Assembly: GCA_013339765.2 (NCBI GenBank) | Contig: CM023449.1 | Coordinates: 201,277,422-201,341,421, forward strand | DNA length: 64,000 bases | From: Haemaphysalis longicornis | Lineage: Eukaryota > Arthropoda > Arachnida > Ixodida > Ixodidae | Direction of reading: 5' to 3' | Shown here: positions 34,954 through 48,655 of the stretch, piece after piece | Numbering within the stretch: the first letter of the stretch is position 1 | Layout of the letters: every line of letters begins with the position of its first letter | Translations under genes and position numbers: made by a program | The notes under the pieces: model-generated | What the model was told of the DNA's origin: nothing | Database searches by the model: none | Seen by the model: the letters and a program-made list of their open reading frames with translations, nothing else

Positions 34954-36932
34954 TAAATTCAGCGACGTGCATCCAGCTCACCGAGGGCGGCCCCGGGTCA
35001 TACGTTGCCCTATTTCAGAGCTTCTGCGTGTGTAAGGAACAGTTTATAAAACACTGGAAACCACAAGCTTCACACCATTCAGCCAGAACCTTCCTAAACA
35101 GTACAAAACAATAGCTAACAATAAGACAGCTAAAATCGGCCCTTTCCGTCCCTTTCTTATCCGTGATATATTTTATTACCCTCCCTATGAATCGCCGCAC
35201 GTGCTCCACGTAACATTTTCTTCAGAGCAAGGTTTGAACTTGCCCTAATAAAACATCAAAAAATTTATTTGCAACTAATTGGCGGTACGGCTGCCTTTTG
35301 GAGGCCAGTCTCTGTTCGAAGCAAACGTTGGCGTAGTGCGTCCAGGGAAAGTGTGGAAGGACGATATGTTACTATGGTGGCACTCATTCCGAAATTTCGT
35401 CTATAAACACCAAAGTTTACACGTGATTGTGGCTGGGGTTTGCCGTGCTCAAAAAAAAGGCTCTTCGTTTGCATGAGTCCAAACAAAGCTGAGAATTTCT
35501 CGGAATAAACCGCCATTTGTACCATTGGTTGCGTACTACGATTGATTCAATAAAGTTCTTCGAACGCAAACGTCGTGGAAGATTTGTTACACTCTTCGAC
35601 ATCTATCCAGATGTCATAAATATGTGAACACGAAAATAACAGCGAGTCTGTTATAGCATTTTTTATTCGCAAACAACATTTTCAATCCTAGCACACGGTA
35701 ATTTTTCCACTCTAAGCGGTGATCCAGCGTATCATCGCTAAAAATTAATTTTAGTGCGCGCATGCAGTCTTTGCTTCTCTGAAAAAAGCCCTGAAAGCAG
35801 CAGTAAGCGAAATGTACTAGGAAAAAAATTGCGGACATTCCGGAATCGAAAGGTTAACCAGGAATTGTTGACTTTGCTGCGGGCCATCCATAGAATAGCG
35901 GGTTCCGAACACAAATGATAGTGTCAGCACAGAACTTCTTGTAGTCGACAGGTTGATTCTGCGCAACAGTGTATACTATAAAAATTTCGAAACAACGCCC
36001 ACTCAAAGTACAGAGATATCGAGCGAAAAATACGGGATGGGCGATCTTTCCGATTCAGTGCTAAAAACTATGAAAAAGTGGCCGCACCACCAATCAAAAC
36101 TGCGGAGATATCACGACCAATTCCAAGTTGGCGAAATTTCGGCTCAATGCGGGAAGGACAAATAAGTGTCCTCATCAACACATGAATAGATGATTCGCGT
36201 TTATTTGTTTACTCATCGACGCTAAAGCCATCGATTTTAAGCGGTGGTGACCTTTTGGGTCCTTTAGTAAATTGAACATTTCATCCCTAAAGCGGGGTGC
36301 GCGATGTTTCGGGGTGAGCGTTCAATCGGAACTTTACGGTATATTGTAACGGATGAGACGATGAAGGCTGAGGGTTGATAGTATTGGCTTTATTACCACA
36401 AACCGCGGAATAGAGGTAGGGGGGCTCGGTCGAGTCAGCGGCTGCACGCTTGTCGAGATCTAACAACGTCATTTTTCTCAGGCCGTCAGTAGCTGATGAT
36501 GTAGCTGATTGTGGCCTGATGATTATGAAGCGACTTGAGCTCCTTATCAGTTGATAGGGGAGGAGGGGCTGATGACTTCGTCGTTTCAATAAATACTAAT
36601 GCTTGGAGCAGTATTCGCAAGCCTTCTCTTCGCTCGCCTTCTCTGATGTCTGCAACAAAAAAACTATAGCCGATATTGTGGGCAGACTTCTTTTTATTAA
36701 GAACAAATGCTTGCACAGTTTTCTCTTCCGTAATAAACTGCAAACAAAAAATCTCATCATGTTCCTTAAACATCCCAGTCTAAAATCCCAACATGAATAC
36801 CGCAGAAACCTAAAGGAATTCCTGTTGCAGGGCAAAAACTTTGTTTTGACAACACAAGTTCTGTTGTTACGACAAAACCATGTATTGCTACGACACACAT
36901 TTCTGTCGTAACAACAAAGGCAATTTTCTCAA
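34954..36932. other. no gene recognised
   Basis: Includes a near-palindromic patch at about 36856-36918 (tgttgttacgacaaaac opposite tctgtcgtaacaacaaag). Frames at 35953-36165 and 36287-36898 show no domains. Confidence 0.45.
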
Positions 36933-38579
36933 TTAAAGGGACACTGAAATGAATTTGTCAAGCTCCCGTTTTTGCCTGCACTGCGTAGACTGGCTCAAAT
37001 TAGCACACTTTTCATCGTTTATCTGGTTGACAAATCGGTAATTATTTTACAAAGTGCGAAAGAAGAAAAACTACCATGCGCGGTTTGCGGCGGCCGCACC
37101 AACTAAGGCTGTGACGTTGGGAGGAGGGGGTACCATGATTCGACGATACCCAAGGTTAGCAATCAAACAGGTTTCGGTTTCGGTTTCGGTTCTGTAAAAC
37201 ACAACCGATGGCGTTGTTGGATGGGCATTCTCAATATCTCAGTAATCATCGTACCGCGCTTCTGCCATGTTGTCGGCTGTAACATGCATAAGATAAGCCT
37301 CCCAGGACGGCTTGGAATCGTAGCATTCACTAGCCGAGGCCTACGCAGTGCATGGACGCCCTCCGCGTACCCGCAGACGCCCAAATGTCATGCGCTTTTC
37401 CCCCATATTTGGAGCTTGCCTCACTCATGCCTGTACCGTAAAGAGCGTGTCCGCACTAGGCCAAGGGTCTGTTCATTCTGGCCTGTGCCCACTGCCTGCA
37501 AGCAGTCGGTGCTTATGGCAACAGCACGCCAACGAGAACTCGCTAGCGCGCCAGTGCCAGCCTGCGCGCGTTCTGTGAACTACTTTGTGGAGCAATGAAC
37601 GTTGCGGCCCAAAAAAAGGTGAACTCAGTATAGAAAACATCAGCAAAAAACGAAAAAAAAAGAAAGCACGTACCTGCGGGGATTCGAACTTGTGACTTGC
37701 AAAACACCTGCGATGACAAACCTAGCACTCCAAACGACTCGGCACAGGCGAGCGGCTGCCGCCCTTGGTAATATAAGGTATATAATGTATAACCAGTTTA
37801 CACTTTTATTTAGTTTCAGCATTCCAAGCAGTTTCGGCAACTATTTGTTGTTTTGCGCTCGTGCAGTAAGCATCCCCCAAGTTTCCACAATATCTCACGT
37901 CTAGCAATTGCATTTCTTAGACGGAAAAGCGTTCGCAGATGCTCAGTCGTGCTGCTAGTCGCTGTGCTTGTTGGCCCAGCGCAAAAAAGTGCTTCCCGCA
38001 CCCTAGTTTTACGCTGTACGGTAAAAATATCAGTTTATTTTATTTCCTTAGTACCTATATTAACTTTGCTCACTCTTCTCCCGCCTTCAAGAGGCCTTGT
38101 ATTTTTTTACTGGCGTACCAGTACCAGTCAGCGAAGCGTTGCATGAGCGCTTGTGCAGCGCTTGTGTGAAGCGACCTTGAGTTGGAGCTAGATACAGTGT
38201 ACAAACTAACCAAGTAAAGAAAGGCACATTCTTCCATTCACAAACGTGTCCTGGCTTCGTTTCAACTGAGCGAACGAATTGCGACGACCTGTCGGCGGCA
38301 GGCGGACGAAACGCTGGGCCGACTGACTCTGTCTGAAGGCCGGGGAGCCGTGCAGTAGCGCAGCCAATTGCGAGCTCGGCTCCTCCCGACGTCACACGAA
38401 AACGCCACAGAAAATGGGCGAGCGTAAAGAGAGGAGGACAGCATTTTCTAATTAATTTTTCTACTAAATAAAATCGCGTAAACGCGCCCAGAGTGGTCGA
38501 AACATTGCCTGGGGACTCCGGACTACAATTTGCGCTAGTAATCCCGCAATGTTTACATATCACTTCAGTGTCCCTTTAA
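36933..38579. mobile_element. TTAA-flanked element, 1.65 kb
   Basis: Left end ttaaagggacactgaaatga and complement of the right end ttaaagggacactgaagtga differ at one of 20 bases and start at TTAA. A tRNA-like SINE (37676-37760) lies inside. A ggtttc run is at 37170-37190. The 158-codon minus frame 38087-38563 runs up to the right inverted repeat and is made of element DNA, so I do not call it a gene. Confidence 0.85.
37676..37760 (-). mobile_element. tRNA-like SINE inside the TTAA element
   Basis: On the minus strand the B box agttcgaatcc is the complement of 37680-37690, and an A-box-like tgccgagtcgtttggagtgc lies upstream (about 37725-37745). A-rich sequence follows at the 3' side (plus-strand 37620-37670). 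The match to a tRNA is partial. Confidence 0.5.
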
Positions 38580-38899
38580 AACATTCCTGTAGTCAAATCA
38601 GAGCTGCCATTTACGTTAATCTTCAGTATGAGTAATAACATTCAAACCATGTGCAACTACTGATGGAACATCAGCATCATCACAAGACAGGAATTCAGCA
38701 CGACGGAACATCGAAATCAGTACAGGAATGCGACACATGACAGAACATCACAATCATGACGCGACAAGAATACGACAAGACGACAGTACGACACGCAAAA
38801 ATACGACAAACTACAGAAATTTTGTAGCTGAGCTACACTGGCCGAGGTTGAGCAGCTTCGCATGGAACTTGGAGCCGTGCTGCGGAAGCACGAGGAGCA

Positions 38900-39292
38900 T
38901 CCTATTGTATTGGATTGGATTAAATTGGATTGGATTGGATTGGATTGAAATCCAATTGGTGTAAGGGTGTGCAGAAGTTGGGTCGGCACATTCGCCGGTC
39001 GGCACATTCCAGAGGAGTGAAGTCACATGCGCGGCAGACGTACTGGCGCCGGGCGTGCCCAGCTGTGCGCCTTCGTTGCGCAGTAGCCTAGTCTGACTCT
39101 GCGTCGGAGCCGCTTGATAGCCGTTTCGCATGGCTCCTGGAGAGCCGTCCTCTGCATGCGTGAAAAGCAGTGACTGGACTGGACTGGACTGGACTGGACT
39201 GGACTGGACTGGACAGGACTGGACAGGTCTGGACTAGACTGGACTGGACTGAACTGGATTGAATTGAATTGGATTGGATTGGATTGGATTAG
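38900..39292. repeat. GGATT / GGACT pentanucleotide tracts
   Basis: GGATT units at about 38907-38947, then GGACT units at about 39176-39250 turning back into GGATT at about 39255-39290. Between the tracts lies GC-rich unique DNA. Confidence 0.9.
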
Positions 39293-39339
39293 AAATCATT
39301 TTAGCAGCAGTAAGCATGATAGTCATATAATCATAGCTA

Positions 39340-39420
39340 CCAGGGAACCTTAGAACAAACAGCTGAACCTTAGCTTACGCTACGTATATCCTGGCATAGC
39401 CGAGCTAAGCCACTGCCAAT
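39340..39420 (-). repeat. dispersed repeat (gcagtggtttagctcagc family)
   Basis: The complement reads gcagtggcttagctcggcta, then tgccaggatatacgtagcgt and a gctaaggttcagctg end. It matches 22.97 kb and 52.89 kb. Confidence 0.65.
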
Positions 39421-42400
39421 TTTTTCTTGTGTCATTTACGACTCTTATTGTATTCTTTTTAAGGCGAAAGCTTTATTTGCCTAATTGGTCGGAAATGGCG
39501 GCGCTGACCGTCTAAACAAATGCGGCATTGACTGTCTGTCGGTCAGTCTGGTAGTTCATTAAAAGTTAACGGATACGGATGAGGTTTACCACCGCCCCTG
39601 CCACCGCTGCTATTAATGGTTGGCATAACAGACTAAGAACTTGCACGTAAATACCGTTACGAATTCCGCCCGCCACCCGCTTCGGTACTTCCAACCGGAG
39701 AGCATCTTTATGTCACTTCAGAAGCTGCGGATGGCACAAAAAAAAAAAACACAAGGGATTTGTTCTTAAATAAGGTATGTCCACCCCCTTTTGAAATTGT
39801 TAAACATTTTGACCGGTAATTTTTTGTTTCCCATGGGCTTTATAAAGGACAGTTGTTTATGATATTCGAAAGCAACAAATAGTGAAAATATTATTATTGA
39901 TGCTTGTTATTTACAAAAAATACCCCAAATTTTGTTGCTACGGGTCCATGCATAATAATTGAATGGATTACAGGAATGCCAAAATTGATGGCACAGAAGT
40001 AACCAACTAATTGTACTGTGCAACTAGCTAGGATCTCCGCCAACCAATGTTCGGGAATCAAGTTATAGTGAAAATACCAAAGAAAACAGAAACGTCTGTC
40101 ATTTTTTCTGTATTCCTTGAAATAAATCATGATAACATCAAAATATTCACAGCCTAGTAATAAAGGAACGTTCCTGCGAAGTTTCATTGAAGAAGAATTG
40201 TTCATATAAGTTACAACTGTTCGCGAAAAAAGAAATAAGAAATCAAGTTTGAGAAAATAAAAAAAAATTTGATCCATGTAGAAACCTGTAATCTTGCCCC
40301 GGAAAGTTAAAATTTACCTTGTTCATAACTAGGGCCCTGACTGGTTGCCAGGAGCTCTTTTTTGGCTCTTGTTGCTGCTCGTATTTTCGTGTGGAGATGT
40401 GTTGTCTCACCCATTGATTGGTGCTTACCCGTCTTCGCGCGGCACTGGTCACTGGTACGACATGCTACGGGAATGCGAGGGCCAGCTTCAACGCCTCCTT
40501 CCCTGCAAATATCTGCTGTACTTCTGTTGCTATCGTTGAAGCGTCACCCACCATGAAAATTCCCAAGCCGTCTCCACTAACGCGATACCTGGGAAGGAGC
40601 GAACCATGCAGTCTATAAATGCATTCTTGGTGAGTTGGCGTTTTCGCCGACGGAAATAAAACCATTGGGGGTAGAGACATACAGATTTGCTGTAAAAGTC
40701 TCGCTTCTTTGAAGCACGAAGCGTTCAAAGCGAGGCGTTGGAAAACGTGTGTCCCGATGTGTTCTTTTAGCACGCGTTACGTTTTAGCACGAGGCATTGG
40801 AAAACAAGTGTCCCGGTGTTTTAGTACCGTGACCACAAGAAACGACAACGGCGACAGGAGACGCCGACAGCCCACGCACTTAAGGAACTTCGCCTTAATA
40901 TATACCAAAGAGTAAGATGGACAGGCTTATGTCTTGGGCAAGCCAGGCCAGTTGTGCAAAGCAGATGATACGGTCCGCAGAGCTATACTCATATTACCTA
41001 AAATTAGGGTTCTCGCTGCGGCACTTCGCAATTGTTATCCAAGTTCCCAAGCAATGCAGCATTCTCCGATACCTTCACGTCCACGTGGTCTTCGGTTGGA
41101 GCATTCACTGTGCACTGATTGTCATCAACTTCAGCTTCTGTCCCCTTTTTAGCCTGGACATGACTGCGCTTTTTATTTTAACGTCCAGCCTATGTTATTT
41201 CTGTTTCTACTAAGAACATTACCGCTAAACATGACGATCTGGGTAGCATCCACGGCGGGAGCATAAAGCGCGCGGAAAATTAACATCAGAGACACTCGTG
41301 GAACGCTTACGGAAATTTAAAGCAATGTTTAGGAAAAGGAAGCCTTAAAAATTATGTTTAAATAATTTTATACGTATCAGACTAAAAGTACCAGAATAGT
41401 TTCAATACACGCTGGTAATATTCGCTGCGTTATCAGTTTCTGTTACCGCCCCACTTTAGTTTCCGTTTCATAACCAGTCACCAGCTGTTAAAAAATTGGC
41501 TAGGAGTTTTCAGCTAGCAAGAACATGATTCTTTCTGCAGAACGTTTTCAAATTTTTGGGGGTTCTCAAAATGTAACAAATAAATGTATTTAAAAAAAGC
41601 GCCTTTTCCAAAGCTGGTGATGCAGAGCGGTTATTTCCAAAATGCCTTTGCAGTGTAGCGCCCGTCCGCAGGCGTTGACCTACAAAGTTACAAAAACCCG
41701 CGCTTGCACGCAGCGCGAATATATAACGAGAAAGACTATGAGAAAGTGACCGCCTTCTTTTTACCACCTCCGTCCACATTGTCATTTTTATGCAATTTGC
41801 ATTATCAGTATAGCGTCATTCATCCTCTCGTGCGAAAGTTATTTTCAGACCTTCTTCACCGTGTTGCGACCTTACAAGACAACGATGACCCAGGCAGTGG
41901 TGCACTGCGCAACGGAAGCCTGAGTGAAGATGATGACGTAGTCAAATTAGCGTATTCTTGGTTCGCTCGTGCCGTCATTGTCCCTCATTAAATCACTGCT
42001 TCATCCACCATGGCTGGTGCATTTCGGCCTGCCGCCGCGTAACATTTTTGTGGAGGGTGTCTTTCTTCATTCCCATCCTGGCGCTTGGCGCCGCACCGTT
42101 TCGACGCTGAAGTGACCGTGGTGGCTACGTGAGCCGTGCCAGAAAGCCGTGCCACATAACAATGGACACCTACCTTTAGTGGTGCCCGTCTGCTGCACGA
42201 AGGTAACCCTTCCTCGCTAACAGCAATATTACGCAAATGGTTTTCCTCGCCCAATTCCAGGCGTAGTGGAAAAGCCTTTCATCTTGTCCAAATCCCTCAT
42301 AGTCCCACTCGGCATCTGTTCGCACGCCATGCTTACTTCGTTTGTCCTTTTTTTTCCTTTACCAAAAGTGAAAAAAATAGTGCAACTTGCACAAGTGCCT

Positions 42401-43574
42401 CAAGGCTGGAGAAACGGCAGATCTAGCGGCTCCATCCCTTTTTTCGGAGACCCGTCTGTTGGAACAACACATAGAGTTCCGAACTTGCCGTTGACAGTTC
42501 TCCATGGCCGGCATGTCCGGCTAGTTTTGTCCGCTGGCTTTCACATCTCTCCCAAAGCGGAACTCAGCAACTCAGAGCAGCACAAAACAAAGCAGCTCTC
42601 AGATTTCTCAGGGCAAATACCCATCCAAAGTTGTGAACACTAATTTATTATATTCGCCTATCGTTCAGCTTTCGTTAAACCGCGCCTGCACGCAATCACA
42701 GATAGTCCTTATTTGATACCTCCTACACAGAGCCATTAAACAAGACACCGGGCTGTCAAGGCCTCCTCTAATTAAACGCGCTCATCAACGTTACGCCCGC
42801 AAATGCCTTCAACCGAACCCGCCCCGCGAATAGGGGAGCGACATAAAACTTGGCGGGAAAAATAGAGAAAAGTAGCGCGCAATAAAGCTTACCGAAAGGA
42901 CAGGAATTTCCGCCGATCCTTCCGTGACGGGATTCGCGCACCGCAGAATTCTAGGCTAATGATCTTGCGCGCCTCGCCGGCGTGGCGGAGAGATGGATGA
43001 ACTACGCGTCACGCAACGTCCTTCGATATCATTCCCGCTCTCTCGGTCTCGCACACACTCTCTATAGCGCGCGTACAGCCCTTTCTTGATAAACTCATCG
43101 TTGGTGAATCTGGCGTAGTTATTACCCATCCGGATGCTGAGGTCCGCGGCAGGGCGTCATGCAGCCGGAATTTTATCTCATCCCTTTCTATACAGTGCAC
43201 GGCTGCGCACTGCTAGATATTGTGTGCTCTTTTAACGTGTTTCACCGTTTGCATTTCGCTACCGCTTCCTGGTTTGTGTGTGCTCATTATTTATTTTTCA
43301 TGAATCCAAAGAAACCTCTCTACTGGCGCTTTGCTTTAGTAGTCTGGCCTGCCAGTCTTTTGAATACGTTATGAATGTCAAATTTCAAAGTCACGCATTC
43401 ATATTTCTGTTTCACGTGCGTGCACGCCAGGCGCTTTCTTCTCCTTACTGTCCGTAAATTATCCCGTCGTTCTTTTGCGTTGGTGTTCCCTTTTAACGTG
43501 TATAATACCTTATGTTTCGCTCCCGCTTCTTAGATTCGTGTGTGTGCGATCACTGCGACGGTTTATTTTAACAG
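39421..43574. other. no gene confidently recognised
   Basis: A repeat of the motif gaggcgttggaaaacg occurs at 40732 and 40791, and a related gaggcgttggaaaagg at 55.81 kb. The leucine-rich frame at 40345-40539 starts with TTG, not ATG. The 125-codon frame at 42266-42643 begins near a real ATG-like context but shows no family motif. No RNA gene was seen. Confidence 0.4.
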
Positions 43575-44165
43575 GGAAGTTGCTTGGCAAATCGTAATTT
43601 TTCTTCTCCGCAGTTAAAAATACCAATAAAATGCCGAGCTCGCGCACGTGAGCGCGTGCCTCGCGGGGACCGCCAAGTAGGTAAAAAAACCAAGGAAACT
43701 TCCGAGCACTTGTGTGCGCGTCTTGGAGCGACCTACGAGCGTCTCCGGTGCTTGTTTGTCAGGTCAAGTATACCCACTTTGGGAGATTGGCCACGATTGG
43801 CCGAGCGCTCATGTGTGCGTTTCTCGAGGCTACCGCCCAGCGTCCCAGCGCACGTTTGTCAAGCCGCGCATACCCATTTAGAGAGGTTGGCCAAGGTTGG
43901 CCGAAAAAAATCTCCAGCGTTCACGGTAATCGTTGCCACACTTGATCGGAACGAGAAAGGCACGCCATAGCGTGCGCCCCTCCAAGGTGATGTCCAATAA
44001 TTATCACTCATCAAAAAATGAAGGGAGCTCACACTTGGAGTAACAATGATGCAGTAAAGGTCGTTGGGGCAGCGAAGAAGAAACAAATCGGCTGCAGTCG
44101 TGGACTTACACCATCGTGATTGTCGGGAAGGTTGTGTACAGGTTTGCTACCTTCAAGCTTACGCG
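43575..44165 (+). repeat. dispersed repeat D, longest copy
   Basis: Starts gggaagttgcttggcaaatc, carries the three half-units (gcgcacgtgagcgcgtgcct; gcacttgtgtgcgcgtcttg; gcgctcatgtgtgcgtttct) separated by gagattggcca-type sequence, and ends in the 360-base part shared with 23.79-24.15 kb. The 128-codon frame at 43584-43970 is within it. Confidence 0.8.
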
Positions 44166-44351
44166 TTCGTGTGAGATTCTTTTGTTTTCATGAAGACCAA
44201 GCAACCCGCCTACCTGGCCACAGGACTATTGTTCTAGCACTTGAGTCTTGAAGACTTTATGAATTCTTTATTTCAAGAACAAGCACTGCGATTCATGTGT
44301 GCGAAGATACGCGAAATGCACTAACGTGGCTATCTGGGCGTGTTGGTTTAA

Positions 44352-44591
44352 CATGATTAGGGGAAGACAGCGCGGTTTACTAACGGACACAGGGAAGAGT
44401 ACTTGACACACACGAGCGCTGAACCAACAGTTTTAATGAAAAAAGACACACCTATATATACGCACAGTAGTCACGCTGTGCGTATATATAGGTGTGTCTT
44501 TTTTCATTAAAACTGTTGGTTCAGCGCTCGTGTGTGTCAAGTACTCTTCCCTGTGTCCGTTTGTAAACCGCGCTGTCTTCCCCTAATCATG
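44352..44591. repeat. near-perfect palindrome, 116-bp arms, 8-nt spacer
   Basis: 44352-44467 pairs with 44476-44591 with a single mismatch (in taacggacac against gtgtccgtttg). The spacer is tagtcacg. The arms include gtttggttcag-type and tatatatagg sequence. Such a structure is either a foldback element, a recent inverted duplication, or two head-to-head copies of one retroelement end. Confidence 0.95.
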
Positions 44592-46140
<1,549 letters not shown>

Positions 46141-46215
46141 CGTATGGGTTTGAACCCGCATCTCCACAGCAGGAGCCCAAACCGTTACGACAGCGCCATC
46201 ACCGCGCGTTACAGG
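46141..46215 (-). mobile_element. tRNA-like SINE fragment
   Basis: Complement has B box gcgggttcaaaccc (46145-46158 region) and an upstream tggcgctgtcgtaacgg that only loosely fits an A box. A ttgtttgtttttcattcgct segment follows downstream on the minus strand. Too diverged for a functional tRNA. Confidence 0.4.
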
Positions 46216-46607
46216 CGCCGGAACAGAACTTTCAATACTGAATTCCACGTCACTAGTTAACGTGAACAAAACAGGCGCAACCCAGCCACGCAGAACTGAT
46301 TCTTCGAAAGCGGTGCTGTGTGTTGCCAGTCCGCTCGTTCAGTCAGTCCGCGCCAAAAGAGAAATAAACTAAAGCGACGAAGGAAACTCAAACACGACGT
46401 AGAACTAAAAGAGCCTGTTGACGTAATGCCCGAACTACGAAAAAACGGAAGCGAAGATACACACTGACCGAAGTCGGTGACAAGCGAGTCGGTGACGAAG
46501 CCCACAAAGAGACTTCAGTGCCCCGAGGCATTCATCTGAGCTGTAAAAATTACCCGAAAAATCGACGCTCTGATATCGCAAATCTCAGAAACGTTTCTCA
46601 ACTATGA

Positions 46608-46790
46608 ATCACTCATTGCATCAACCTGATAACAGCGAAGTCCGCGGAGTGTAACAAACTTCGTAACACGGCCTTTATTAATTTCGAAAAAGCTTGTGAT
46701 TCAGTGTATTCGCCGTATTTATAAAAGCATGCAGGTTGACAAAAACATTTATAAAAGCATGCGCAGTGGAGGAGTCGTATATTGTCGTCC
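46608..46790 (+). pseudogene. LINE reverse transcriptase relic (palm N-terminal part)
   Basis: The frame from 46608 reads ITHCINLITAKSAECNKLRN and then TAFINFEKACDSVYSPYL before a TAA at 46722. FINFEKA.DSV is the first palm motif of LINE reverse transcriptases (AFIDFEKAFDSV type), and the preceding helix spacing is right. The missing part of the domain and the stop show it is dead. It lacks the FADD motif seen in the 0.17-kb relic, so it is a different copy, maybe of the same family. Confidence 0.65.
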
Positions 46791-48655
46791 ATGGAAGACG
46801 TACTATGCTAAACCTTGGGTGACTTCTTGAAAGTATAATGAAATGAAAGCTCAGCATAAACACCCCTGCTCCTCCCTACCGTTCACAGAACACTGATAAA
46901 GCCATGGGAGCTCTCTGTACCGCCTGATAGGGCAAAAAGCACCTCACACAAGTGTTCAAGCTAGTCCTGTTGCAGTGAAGAGTGCATTTTTCCAGATTTG
47001 GATTGCGGGTCTGTCGAGAATTGTAAAATAGCAATACTGTCCCGAAAAACAGAATGGAGTATTACCACTCACAAAAAAGTACTTCACTCTAACTAAAATA
47101 ACTATAAATTATTTGCTTCATTTCTGTTTAGGGACGAATAACTGTGCAGAATGGGAACAAAGGACGCAGTGTGAGTAGCGCATTCTGTCCCAACTATTGT
47201 ACTGTTGTTGAAAACTAGTTTTCGCTATCATCAATCAAATCCTGCAACCGCCCTTGCGCAACCTTTACTGGCGTTGCACATGGCCTGCTCCAGGCTTCTT
47301 GAGTGACGGCCAACACAGTGGCAGTTTTGTTCCAGACGTTCAATCACGAAAGCGAACCATTATATCGTGTGCACACCGCGATCGCCATGCAAATACGACA
47401 TATGGAGAGGAGCGTTCGCTATAGAAAAACTCCTGAAAATATTACGGATGGCATATTGCATCATGCATGTTCTGGGATTTTCGGATTGTTTGTTTGACTT
47501 ATTTATTGTGCAACAAGTGATTAAAAACGTCCAGTGCAAAGCTCTGTATACCCCCTGGGCGCTCACATTCTTAAGCGCTACTATCTCCTGTCATTATTTA
47601 TTGCTAGCCTTTTGACTTGGCCAAAAATACCCACGACACCATGACTGAGCACTTGAGAGCGCTATAATAAAGTTTCAGTTCACACAATGCTCAAAATTCC
47701 CTCCTGTTTGAAACATAGTCGTGAATACAGGTGAAGCGTGGGGTTCTTCGCCCGACATTTATTTTCTCGGCGGAGAAACTTAGTTTCTTTTCTACAAATA
47801 AACAATGAACCTTTTTCCAGTAGCGATCTGCGCATTCGCGGGCTGCCGGTCCGCCATTCTTGGCAGGCGCCTCAGGCAAAATAAACAAAAGGGCGCCCCT
47901 CAGTTCTCTGCTTAGGGAGCGGCTATACTGTCTAGCGCTGCAGGTTTTTTTTTTTTTTTCGACACCTCGTGGTGGGTTCGTACGTGCTCACAATAATGTC
48001 TTTCTAAGAAAAGGGGCAAAGACGTTTGAGGCTGACCACGCTGCCGCCACATGGCTGCCAGTAAGGGGCTAACGAAAAAAAAAAAGCAGAAAAGGGGCTC
48101 TTCGAAAACTGCAGATTAGTCACGAGAACGTGCGCCTGCTTTCGTGACATTCATGTGAAAGGTAGGGGTGACAGGTCAGTGCGGAAGAGACTGCAGGGCC
48201 AGGATATTTTGTGCACGAGTTCTCCGAAAGCTATACATTGTTGGGGGCGTGCCTTACTGCCATTTTTATTTCGCCGTGGTGGCCGCTAGAGGGACCGGTA
48301 CTGGAAAAGGGTCCATTCCAAAGCGAAAGATAACTTTGTCCAGACCCATTTACACATGACGAGGTGGAAGGAGATGTTTTCACCGTGAAACAGCGAATAA
48401 ATACTTATCATAAGAAATAGCTTAAAACGCAAATGAGTAGGCTAAATGTGGCCGTAGTTTCGAACATCTTTTGCGGCTTTTAAAGCAATATGACGGCTTC
48501 TTAAATATCGCCCTTATAATTTAATTTTATAGCGCCTCCGCAAAAACATACTCATCGGGCTACAGGGGAAGAATATTTGTCTGGTACGGCAGTCGAAGTA
48601 ATTCTCCTTTGAAAGCTCAATAAATGCAATAAAGTGGGCTATGCATGTCAGTCAC
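46791..48655. other. no gene recognised
   Basis: Short overlapping frames only (47303-47615; 47860-48072). A poly-T run at 47945-47959. Nothing else supported. Confidence 0.5.

Noticed and set aside
37221..37598. Possible zinc-binding N-terminus (FCHVVGCN)
   Set aside because: The following residues do not fit a THAP or other finger, and the frame lies in a TTAA element with no transposase.
38087..38563. 158-codon minus-strand frame
   Set aside because: It lies inside the TTAA element and runs up to its inverted repeat; it has no protein motif.
40345..40539. Leucine-rich N-terminus resembling a signal peptide (FWLLLLLVFSCG)
   Set aside because: The frame starts with TTG, not ATG, and no ATG lies upstream in phase close to it. 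Other phases are open over the same DNA.
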